Below are positions 25,995-33,061 of a stretch of 33,685 bases of DNA, in pieces. The DNA is from Sedimenticola sp. GTDB lineage: Bacteria > Pseudomonadota > Gammaproteobacteria > Chromatiales > Chromatiaceae. Position 1 is the first letter of the stretch. Each line of letters begins with the position of its first letter. The notes below the pieces were generated by a model. That model searched no databases. It was not told where the DNA came from and was given only the letters and a program-made list of their open reading frames with translations. A program made the translations under genes and the position numbers. The DNA lies in assembly GCA_027068675.1 (NCBI GenBank), contig JAMOMH010000311.1:1-33685 (forward strand), written 5' to 3'.

Positions 25995-27092
25995 ATGAAA
26001 GAATCTAACCAAACACCAACTGTAAAAGCAGTCTCTACCGATGAAGAGACACACTATAAAAATGAGTGGTCGGTCACTCATATATTGGCAATTTGTCTCG
26101 CTTTGGGTGCTGTGTTTTTAAGCTTATATATTGGATTTGGTGCATTAGCTGTTCTGGTCAGTGAGGTTAACTCCTGGCTTAAGGATCTGATTCCTCATCA
26201 GCTGCTTCTACTGGGGCAGTTACATCCGGTGATCATCCACTTCCCGATCGCCTTTCTTGTCTGGTTGGTATTTACCGAAGTGCTCGGGACGATCAACAAT
26301 AATCACAAAAACAGGAAATGGATGAATTTGATGTTTATGGCTTGCTGTGTAACAGCAGTGGCAGCAGCGGGTGCAGGTGCACTCTACATGACGGTTTTAT
26401 CGTTTAGTGAAGAGGAGAAAACGCTGCTCAATTTGCATGCCATTTTCCAAGTTACGGCAACCATACTGATCTGTGTTAGCTATGTGCTCTATCGATTAGT
26501 ACTTAAATCGGACAAATATGAAAAAATCTACCAAGCCTGTTTAGGTCTCTCCGTTATTATCATTCTGACGGGTGCCCATTTTGGTGGTAGTTTGGTGCAT
26601 GGCACCGACCTATTTTCATCCATCTTTTCAGGGCCTGAAGAGGAGGGGGAGATTGTTGTAGCTGGAGAGATTGTCTATGACGATGTAGCTCCCATCGACT
26701 TTAATAAAGATGTCTACCCTCTTCTTAAATCAAAATGTTTCCGTTGTCATGGCAAGAGACGTCAACGCTCTAAATATAGATTAGATACCAGAAACTGGGC
26801 CTTTGCGGGTGGTAAAACGGGAGAGACGGTTATTGTTCCGTACAACCCTAAAAAGAGCACACTCTGTTCACGAGTTCAGCTGCCTAGAGACTCTAAAAAG
26901 AGAATGCCTAACAAGGGCAAACCTCTAACGAGAGAGCAGCAGGAATTGCTCTGTAACTGGATCAACCAAGGTGCACCGTGGCCACTTGATTATGTTACTA
27001 AAGCCTCAGGGGCTGATGGTACCGATACGGTGGATGAGACTAAATATACATCCGAAGCTGATGGGGCTGAGGTGGAGAGCAAATCGAAATAA
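25995..27092 (+). CDS. Membrane protein with DUF2231-like helices and C-terminal cytochrome c domain
   Basis: A 365-residue protein, 9 bp after nosR with its own AGG-rich site. Helices lie at ~28-57, 78-100 (with LHPVIIHFPIAFLVW, the DUF2231 signature), 109-135, 147-168 and 183-200. The C-terminal ~130 residues form a planctomycete-type cytochrome c domain (PSCyt1-like): NKDVYPLLKSKCFRCHG with one haem site at 248-252, a likely Met in RMPNKG (M304), and LCNWINQGAPWP. The tail after 330 is charged and low-complexity. The helices contain several His residues that could ligate b haem. Position at the end of the nos operon suggests a membrane electron carrier for NosZ or NosR; this is inference. 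Confidence 0.85.
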   Translation: MKESNQTPTVKAVSTDEETHYKNEWSVTHILAICLALGAVFLSLYIGFGALAVLVSEVNSWLKDLIPHQLLLLGQLHPVIIHFPIAFLVWLVFTEVLGTINNNHKNRKWMNLMFMACCVTAVAAAGAGALYMTVLSFSEEEKTLLNLHAIFQVTATILICVSYVLYRLVLKSDKYEKIYQACLGLSVIIILTGAHFGGSLVHGTDLFSSIFSGPEEEGEIVVAGEIVYDDVAPIDFNKDVYPLLKSKCFRCHGKRRQRSKYRLDTRNWAFAGGKTGETVIVPYNPKKSTLCSRVQLPRDSKKRMPNKGKPLTREQQELLCNWINQGAPWPLDYVTKASGADGTDTVDETKYTSEADGAEVESKSK

Positions 27093-27102
27093 TAGCGAGA
27101 GT

Positions 27103-27133
27103 TGCGTGGGCACAACTCAGTGCCCACGCATTT
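27103..27133. terminator. Strong hairpin terminator between the nos island and ispB
   Basis: An 11-bp perfect stem (27103-27113 with 27120-27130), arms TGCGTGGGCAC and GTGCCCACGCA, around the 6-nt loop AACTCA. On the plus strand TTT follows. It lies between convergent genes, so it can serve both, though the T-tract is short. Confidence 0.8.
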
Positions 27134-27147
27134 AAGCAAATCTGTTT

Positions 27148-28116
27148 TTATTTAGTGCGGGCGACGGAGAAATCGGCCAGTGATGCCAGTGCTTCACGAT
27201 AGTGTGACTTGGGGAAGATGTTGAGTGCCTCTTTTGCCTTCTCTGCCTCCTGTTGCGCCATCTCAATAGTATAGGCGATAGCGCCTGTATCTTTGATGGC
27301 CTGCATCACGAGATCGATCTTATCCAAACCGCCTGTCTCAATGACGTGGCGTAGTGTTTTCGCCATCTCCCCATCAGACTTTTTGATCGCTTGAATCAGC
27401 GGCAGTGTTGGTTTGCCTTCGGCTAGATCATCGCCGATGTTTTTGCCGATGTTTTCATTACTGGAGTTGTAATCAAGCGCATCATCAACCAGCTGGAAGG
27501 CGATACCAAGATGCATGCCGTAAGCAGCCATCGCCTCCTCATGCTCTTTTGATGCCTCACCAAGCACTGCGCCTAAACGAGAACCTGCCTCAAACAGGGT
27601 GGCGGTTTTGCGAATGATCACCTCCATGTAGGCCTGCTCTGTGGTATCGGGGTCGTTACAGTTGAGCAGCTGTAGCACCTCACCCTCGGCGATACGGTTG
27701 GTTGCACTGGAGAGGATATCCATCACCCGCATCTCACCCACTTCAACCATCATCTCGAAAGAGCGAGAGTAGAGAAAATCACCTACCAGTACACTCGCCT
27801 CATTGCCCCATACAGCATTAGCGGTTTCACGGTCACGGCGCATATCGGAGCCATCGACAACATCATCATGCAGCAGTGTAGCGGTGTGGATAAACTCAAT
27901 GATGGCTGCTAGATCAATGTGGCGATTGCCACTGTAGTTACAGCAACGGGCGGCTAGAAGAACGATCATCGGACGCAAGCGTTTGCCACCACTATTGATG
28001 ATATAGGCACCGACTTGATTGATCAGCACCACATCTGAGTGTAATCGTTTTAGGATCAGGTCATTTACCGCGCTCATATCATCCGCTGAAAGCGTACGGA
28101 TCTCATCTAAATTCAT
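27148..28116 (-). CDS. ispB: Octaprenyl (polyprenyl) diphosphate synthase
   Basis: Trans-prenyltransferase making the isoprenoid side chain of ubiquinone. The first Asp-rich motif is LLHDDVVDGSDMRR and the second is QLVDDALDYNSSNENIGKNIGDDL; GGKRLRPMIVLLAA binds the pyrophosphate. Length 322 matches IspB (E. coli 323). The chain length (likely C40) is inferred from similarity. A good promoter lies upstream. It is not next to rplU/rpmA, which often sit divergent to ispB; mutM is upstream instead. Confidence 0.95.
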   Translation of the reverse strand: MNLDEIRTLSADDMSAVNDLILKRLHSDVVLINQVGAYIINSGGKRLRPMIVLLAARCCNYSGNRHIDLAAIIEFIHTATLLHDDVVDGSDMRRDRETANAVWGNEASVLVGDFLYSRSFEMMVEVGEMRVMDILSSATNRIAEGEVLQLLNCNDPDTTEQAYMEVIIRKTATLFEAGSRLGAVLGEASKEHEEAMAAYGMHLGIAFQLVDDALDYNSSNENIGKNIGDDLAEGKPTLPLIQAIKKSDGEMAKTLRHVIETGGLDKIDLVMQAIKDTGAIAYTIEMAQQEAEKAKEALNIFPKSHYREALASLADFSVARTK

Positions 28117-28147
28117 CTAATACAGCCAATAGGTACAAAGAGTTGGC

Positions 28148-28176
28148 ATGCTAGGTGGCGGTTGGAGGCGTGTCAA
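28148..28176 (-). promoter_or_regulatory. Sigma-70 promoter of ispB
   Basis: On the minus strand a consensus TTGACA (28176-28171) is followed after exactly 17 bp by TAGCAT (28153-28148; 4 of 6). The start site would be near 28141, about 25 bases before the ispB ATG. Confidence 0.55.
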
Positions 28177-28224
28177 GTTTGATGGGAAACAGGGAATTAA
28201 ATGATTTAAAACAGGGCGGTTTTA

Positions 28225-29040
28225 TTAATGCTGACAATGGTGACAAAAAAAGCTGGATCGCTGACCGATTTTACACTGGCTGATGGTATTGCCGCATGTT
28301 GGGCAGGGCTCACCACTTCGACCATAGACGTTGAGCTGTTGAGCAAAATAGCCTGGTTTTCCATCACTCTGCTGGAAATCTTTGAGGGTGGTACCACCTT
28401 GCTCGATTGCTTTGGCTAACACCTGTTTGATCGCTTCGGCAAGTCGATAGTAGTGGTTTTTTGATAGGCTATTGGCGGTGCAACCTGGGTGAATACCGGC
28501 TAAAAATAGGCTTTCGCTGGCGTAGATATTGCCCACACCGACCACTACCTTGGCATCCATAATTAGATTTTTGATTGCACCGCGTCGCTTATGGCCAATT
28601 TGATAGAGGTGCTTGCCAGAGAAGGCTTCGTCTAATGGCTCAGGGCCGAGGTGGGTGATAAGTACATGATTTTCAGGGTGAAGACCACCCCATAATACAG
28701 CACCAAAACGGCGTGGGTCACGTAGCCTTAATAGCTTACCGTTGCTCAGCAGCAGATCAAAATGGTCGTGCTTCTCAGCAGGTGTGCTGCTATCAACCAT
28801 GCGTAGGCTGCCAGACATACCAAGGTGCAGGATGAGGGAGCCAATGTCGGTGGTGATAAATAGATATTTGGCACGCCGTGTGACGGCTGTAATGGTTTGT
28901 CCAGTTAACAGGCTGGGTAGATCATCAGGAATTGGCCAGCGTAGTTTGGCTTGGCGGATGGTGATACCGCTGATGACCTCTCCGGTAAGATGAGGGGCGA
29001 TGCCTCGACAGCTAGTCTCAACCTCGGGAAGCTCAGGCAC
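28225..29040 (-). CDS. mutM: Formamidopyrimidine-DNA glycosylase
   Basis: Base-excision enzyme removing 8-oxoguanine and formamidopyrimidines, with AP-lyase activity. The N-terminus PELPEVE places the catalytic Pro right after the initiator, with Glu next; the conserved Lys is in the LHLGMSGSLR region or nearby, and the helix-hairpin DAKVVVGVGNIYASESLFLAGIHP is present. The C-terminal zinc finger CPTCGNTI...CHHC is intact. Length is 271 residues. Start is GTG 29040. An AT-rich hairpin (28207-28224) directly follows the stop and is a poor terminator. It starts 2 bp after the DUF4340 gene and so likely belongs to the Gld-type operon. Confidence 0.95.
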   Translation of the reverse strand: MPELPEVETSCRGIAPHLTGEVISGITIRQAKLRWPIPDDLPSLLTGQTITAVTRRAKYLFITTDIGSLILHLGMSGSLRMVDSSTPAEKHDHFDLLLSNGKLLRLRDPRRFGAVLWGGLHPENHVLITHLGPEPLDEAFSGKHLYQIGHKRRGAIKNLIMDAKVVVGVGNIYASESLFLAGIHPGCTANSLSKNHYYRLAEAIKQVLAKAIEQGGTTLKDFQQSDGKPGYFAQQLNVYGRSGEPCPTCGNTISQCKIGQRSSFFCHHCQH

Positions 29041-29042
29041 GG

Positions 29043-29534
29043 TTACTCTCCTGTGGCGGTAAATGCTGAGGCTGGTGCCAGCAGGTGGTGTTGAAAACCA
29101 TCATCAATCAGATGTATTTGGTCGCCTACTTTTACATATCGACGCTGATACAGTGGTTCGATATTACCAAATTGAAGCTTCAGTTCATTCAGCTGCAATA
29201 CAACATGGGCTGGATTTAGGCCGTAGTCAGTGAGGTCTCTATCTTTGCTATTGAAGTGGGTGTGGCTAGGGGTCTGGCTGATACCGAGTAGTTCATTGAT
29301 TCGGTGGCTATTTGCTTCACTTGATGTTGGTTGCTGCATAACCCAGTGCCCATTTTTACGTTGTAGCTTAATTGACTCTCCTCTGTGATTGCTGATCTGG
29401 ATGGTGTTGATCTCATCGGGTAGTAGTGAGGTAAGGGGAGCTGTCTGTGGCTGCTCTAATCCTGGCTTAAACCATGTAATTGCAGCCAGCAGTGGAAGCA
29501 ATAACAGTAATATTAGAGATTTTTTAGTTAGCAC
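29043..29534 (-). CDS. DUF4340-like membrane-anchored protein
   Basis: A 163-residue protein with one N-terminal hydrophobic helix (~6-22, SLILLLLLPLLAAITWF), then an extracytoplasmic domain with DEINTIQISNHRGESIKLQRKNGHWVM and LTDYGLNPAHVVLQL...FGNIEPLYQRRYVKVGDQIHLID. These phrases resemble the DUF4340 family, which accompanies Gld-type ABC transporters. Start is GTG 29534, overlapping the upstream gene by 7 bp. It is shorter than many DUF4340 proteins, seeming to contain one repeat unit. Exact function unknown. Confidence 0.7.
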   Translation of the reverse strand: MLTKKSLILLLLLPLLAAITWFKPGLEQPQTAPLTSLLPDEINTIQISNHRGESIKLQRKNGHWVMQQPTSSEANSHRINELLGISQTPSHTHFNSKDRDLTDYGLNPAHVVLQLNELKLQFGNIEPLYQRRYVKVGDQIHLIDDGFQHHLLAPASAFTATGE

Positions 29535-31603
29535 CGTCGTCTACGCCAAGGGATGAAGATGGCAAGACTCAAAAAAAGTAGCGGTAGGATGATCAATGAG
29601 CCAAAGCCGATTACCCCTTTTGCGGTGTTAGATAGGTGTAGCTCACTATCGGTGCGCTTTAGTGTGGGAATCACCAATGTGCGCTTATCTGCTGAGAGCC
29701 AGCGTGTTAGATGCAGGCCAAGTGCTTGGTTGCCTGCATTGGCTAGAAAAGTGTTGGAGAGAAAATCACCACCACCCATGATAATGATGCGCTGCTGCCG
29801 CTCCCCCTGCCTACTTTGGTGGTTACGAGTGAGCGCCAGGGCGAGAGTCAATGGGCCAAGTTGCTCATTGCTCTTGGCGTCATGGCTAATCTCACCCTGC
29901 AGTGGGCCTGTCTCATTCCAGCTCTCTTTTGCTGTGACCAGTAGAGCTGTCTGCTGCCAGATGTTGGATTCAGCCGCTTGAAGGGCTTTAGCATGTGGGA
30001 AGAGGGTGAGCTGTGAGAAGCCACTAAGAGCGGCATGATCAGGGTAGTTGGTGACAACGGCGATAGTGGGGTTGTCCAAGCCCAGCTGATGCCCTGAAGG
30101 ATCGACAATAGTGCCTGGCAGCAGGCCAACCTGTAGACGGTTTAGGATCGGCTGTAGTGCATCTTCACTGCCGTTATCGACGAGCAGCAGTAAGTTGCCA
30201 CCACGGGTTAGATAGTTATCAACCTGCTGTAACTCATCTTTTGTCAGTGCTGTGCGGGGGCCACCGATGATCAATAGTGCAGTATTGTCTGGGATGAAAC
30301 CTGTGGTGGCCAAATTTAAATTGTGGCTTTTAAAACCATTTGCTTGCAGCGCTTGGTTAAACTCGCTGAGATCAAAATTGGCTCTCCCCTTCAGAGTGCG
30401 TTCGCCATGACCATCGAGTGATAGCACCCAGGAGTCAGGTTGTCCCAATAGGCGCAAAATAGCATTGCTCAATGATCCTTCGTTGAGCTGCTGCAACGCT
30501 TCATGACGCCCTTCATACTCAAGCCGCAGTTCGCCAGCCCGTGTGATGCCTTGGACACGTGCCTGTGTAGGATCAGTCTCAGGGTTGATGAACTGTAGTT
30601 TGATATGGGGTTGGCGTCGCTGGTAACGGGCAATGAAGGTGGTGATCTGTTTGCGTAAAACTCTATTCTCAGGTGCAAATGAGATGATCTTTAGAGGGGT
30701 ATTGAGCTGCTCTAACAGCTCAATACTCTGTTGGCTCAAGCTATTTTCGGCGGTGGCTGTATTGTCTAACTGAAAACGATATTTGCCACTTAAGCCAACA
30801 ATTAATGCTGCTGATAGTAGTAATAGGAGTGGAAAAAACAGATAGTTTAATCGGCTCTTTAATGTGTGTTGCCAGATACCCGCAGCACTCAGATGGTGTG
30901 TTGCTAATAGTAGTGGCAGGCTGATCATCAACAGAAAATAGATCAGATCAATAGAGCGGAGCTGACCCAGTTGAAACTGCATTAAATGGCCAGACCAAGT
31001 GAACCATTCCAGTAGTTCTTGCCAGCTCAAAGAGCTACCGGCATAACCAAGAAGTGAGAGCAGTAGGAGTAGAGCGTAGCTACTGAGTGTAGCCATATTG
31101 GGTTGCCGGCAGAGTGTTGAGAAGAGCAGGCCAATAGCGGCAAAACCGGCATTCAGTAGCAGCATGCCGAAGAGAGCTGTAATGAGTAGCCCCCAATCAA
31201 GTTCAGTGCCTAAACCGATACTGCTGATTAGGAGTGCAGGGATTAGGCTTAGCACCACAAGATAGCTAAATAGAGCGAGATATTTACCGCTTATGATGGT
31301 GCTGGCTGAGAGTGGTGCTGAGTTTAGCAGTATAAAACTACCGTTGTGGTACTCCTCACTCAGCAGGCGTGTGGTGAGGAGTGGAATTGTAAAGAGTGAC
31401 AGTATTGATGCCAGTCCAAAGAGGCGCAGACAGAGCAGTGAGGTGATTCCCAACTGCTGCTGGCCTGAAGTGAGGCCATTGAATTGATCCAATGTGACTA
31501 AAAACTGCCAACTTAATAGTAGTTGTAAGGTGGCTAAAATAAGCCATGAGAGGGGTGAGATCAGCAGCCGCTTCAGCTCATGTTGGGCGATGGTGAAGAT
31601 CAC
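29528..31603 (-). CDS. ABC-2 permease fused to GldG-like extracytoplasmic domain
   Basis: A 691-residue fusion. The N-terminal ~245 residues contain about six helices of an ABC-2 permease (GldF-like), starting LISPLSWLILATLQLLLSWQ. A helix near 260 (LNYLFFPLLLLLSAALIVGL) leads to a large extracytoplasmic region similar to GldG/ABC-auxiliary domains: LLEQLNTPLKIISFAPEN, LLIIGGPRTALTKDELQQVDNYL and GGNLLLLVDNG. A final helix (GSLIILPLLFLSLAIFIPW) ends in Arg-rich RRRRC. Start is GTG 31603, overlapping the ATPase stop (GTGA). In Bacteroidetes GldA/F/G serve gliding; proteobacterial homologues are of unknown export function. Confidence 0.82.
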   Translation of the reverse strand: MIFTIAQHELKRLLISPLSWLILATLQLLLSWQFLVTLDQFNGLTSGQQQLGITSLLCLRLFGLASILSLFTIPLLTTRLLSEEYHNGSFILLNSAPLSASTIISGKYLALFSYLVVLSLIPALLISSIGLGTELDWGLLITALFGMLLLNAGFAAIGLLFSTLCRQPNMATLSSYALLLLLSLLGYAGSSLSWQELLEWFTWSGHLMQFQLGQLRSIDLIYFLLMISLPLLLATHHLSAAGIWQHTLKSRLNYLFFPLLLLLSAALIVGLSGKYRFQLDNTATAENSLSQQSIELLEQLNTPLKIISFAPENRVLRKQITTFIARYQRRQPHIKLQFINPETDPTQARVQGITRAGELRLEYEGRHEALQQLNEGSLSNAILRLLGQPDSWVLSLDGHGERTLKGRANFDLSEFNQALQANGFKSHNLNLATTGFIPDNTALLIIGGPRTALTKDELQQVDNYLTRGGNLLLLVDNGSEDALQPILNRLQVGLLPGTIVDPSGHQLGLDNPTIAVVTNYPDHAALSGFSQLTLFPHAKALQAAESNIWQQTALLVTAKESWNETGPLQGEISHDAKSNEQLGPLTLALALTRNHQSRQGERQQRIIIMGGGDFLSNTFLANAGNQALGLHLTRWLSADKRTLVIPTLKRTDSELHLSNTAKGVIGFGSLIILPLLFLSLAIFIPWRRRRC

Positions 31604-32511
31604 CGTTGTTGTACCTCACCACTGGTTAGTTGGATAAATCTCTGCTCTAAGCTCTTCTGCTGAGGTGTTAACACTTGTAGCCCCCATGGTATCAGCTGGG
31701 CAGCTATCTCTTGATTTGTAGCGTCGTTAGCGGGTTGTAATAGAAAGCGGCGCTCCCCTAAAGAGATTGCGCTTTTAATTGAAGGGAGCTTTGATAATGC
31801 CTCAAATGCAGGTGGCTCGGCCAACTGAATAGTGAGCTGGTCGCCCTGCTGTTGGTTGAGCTGCTCGCTGTGCAAAATCTCCCCTTGATGCAGAATATCA
31901 ACTCGGTTACAGATACTCTCCACCTCCGGTAAAATGTGAGTCGATAAGATGATGCCATGCTGGCTGCCCAGCATGCTGATCAGATCACGTAGCTCCCTCA
32001 TCTGCACGGGATCAAGGCCGATGGTGGGTTCATCCAGAATAATAAGGTCTGGCTGATGGATGAGTGCTTGAGCAATGCCAATGCGTTGCCGAAAACCTTT
32101 TGAGAGCTGACCGATTAGCTTGCGGCCGCAACTATTGAGTTCACACTGCTTCTTGACGCGATTGACGGCAGTGGTGATAGCGCTGCTAGGAATACGATGT
32201 AGACGAGCAGCGTAGGTAAGATATTCATCCACCCAGAGGTCGTTGTAGAGTGGAGGTTCGTCAGGTAGGTAGCCGATCTTCTGTTTGGCAGCCTCAGGCT
32301 CTTTTAATAGATCACTACCGTCTATTGAAATCTCCCCCTCTGCGGGGTAGAGATTACCACTGAGCATCTGTAGGCAGGTCGATTTTCCTGCGCCATTTTG
32401 GCCGAGTAGGCCAACAATATCGCCACGATTGAGTTTGATTGATAATTTTTTAATTATGCACTGCTGTGTGTAAAAAAAGTGCAGATTTTTGGCGATTAGA
32501 AGGGGGTTCAT
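31600..32511 (-). CDS. ABC transporter ATPase (GldA-like)
   Basis: ATPase of the same module, 303 residues from ATG 32511. Walker A GQNGAGKST (37-45), signature LSKGFRQRIGIAQAL, Walker B LIILDEPTIGLDP, switch His in LSTHILPE. A longer frame opens at 32568, but that start lies inside the hairpin terminator of the upstream gene and adds a non-homologous tail, so I reject it. No strong Shine-Dalgarno is seen at 32511. It is the first gene of ATPase – permease/GldG – DUF4340 – mutM. Confidence 0.88.
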   Translation of the reverse strand: MNPLLIAKNLHFFYTQQCIIKKLSIKLNRGDIVGLLGQNGAGKSTCLQMLSGNLYPAEGEISIDGSDLLKEPEAAKQKIGYLPDEPPLYNDLWVDEYLTYAARLHRIPSSAITTAVNRVKKQCELNSCGRKLIGQLSKGFRQRIGIAQALIHQPDLIILDEPTIGLDPVQMRELRDLISMLGSQHGIILSTHILPEVESICNRVDILHQGEILHSEQLNQQQGDQLTIQLAEPPAFEALSKLPSIKSAISLGERRFLLQPANDATNQEIAAQLIPWGLQVLTPQQKSLEQRFIQLTSGEVQQR

Positions 32512-32557
32512 AGGGCCACAATAAGCGATGCTTGGTGCTGCTGACAAGCGTTCAAAA

Positions 32558-32590
32558 GAGAACCCCAACTGCCAAAGCGATGGGGTTCTC
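32558..32590 (-). terminator. Intrinsic terminator of the Ser/Thr-rich small gene
   Basis: On the minus strand GAGAACCCCA (32590-32581) pairs perfectly with TGGGGTTCTC (32567-32558) around a 13-nt loop, followed by TTTT. It lies 16 bp after the stop of the 32607-32954 gene and separates it from the ABC ATPase. Confidence 0.75.
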
Positions 32591-32606
32591 AGTTATCGGC
32601 TATAAA

Positions 32607-32954
32607 TTAAGCGGCGTGCAGTAGTGCTGTTACTTGATCGGTAGAGATGTGACCCTGTGCCTGCATCGCTTGTGAGGGGTTGCCAGTTAGCTGCTCTTTT
32701 AGCTGCTCTAGTGTATCGGTAGCACCAGCGGTTGAGGTGATGGCTGCCTCACTTGAAGAGCTGGTCTGTTGAGTGGCGCTGTAGGCTTGGCTTCCGCGCT
32801 CAATATCAACCTCTGTAGATACTTGGGGTGTTTCAATGGGGGTGGATGAGCGGCTGCTTGCAGTGCCAGAACTACTCTTACTGTTTGAGTGAGTGCTCTG
32901 GCCCTGCTCGTTGTTGAGTGTCATCGGCTTATCGCCTTGAATTGGTGTGCTCAT
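32607..32954 (-). CDS. Small Ser/Thr-rich hypothetical protein
   Basis: I do not recognise this 115-residue protein. It has no signal peptide or membrane segment and contains no Cys, Phe or Trp. Residues 1-~80 are a low-complexity Ser/Thr/Gln linker, likely disordered; ~80-115 (TLEQLKEQLTGNPSQAMQAQ...STDQVTALLHAA) look helical and somewhat amphipathic. It is very probably real: AAAGGAG precedes the ATG at normal distance, a terminator follows the stop, and the leader has a structured repeat. It is a single-gene unit. It might be a scaffold, secreted or cell-surface appendage-related protein, but nothing in the sequence decides this. Confidence 0.7.
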   Translation of the reverse strand: MSTPIQGDKPMTLNNEQGQSTHSNSKSSSGTASSRSSTPIETPQVSTEVDIERGSQAYSATQQTSSSSEAAITSTAGATDTLEQLKEQLTGNPSQAMQAQGHISTDQVTALLHAA

Positions 32955-32960
32955 TTTCTA

Positions 32961-32997
32961 CTCCTTTGCGTCAATAAATCGACGCAATTGTTGCGTC
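32961..32997 (-). promoter_or_regulatory. Three-element leader with alternative hairpins at the ribosome-binding site
   Basis: Read on the minus strand: GACGCAA (32997-32991), CAA, TTGCGTC (32987-32981), an 8-nt spacer, GACGCAA (32972-32966), then AGGAG (32965-32961). The central element can pair with either copy of GACGCAA, perfectly, over 7 bp. Pairing with the second copy puts a stem directly against the Shine-Dalgarno. Alternatively these are repeated operator half-sites. Confidence 0.5.
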
Positions 32998-33061
32998 TTT
33001 TATGCTTGCCCTAACTAACAGCGAAAAACGTGCCAATTTTGGGCTGAGTTACCACTACCAC

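Noticed and set aside
32512-32568. Upstream extension of the ABC ATPase to 32568
   Set aside because: The extra 19 codons lie over an intrinsic terminator and do not resemble ABC ATPase sequence; ATG 32511 is the natural start.
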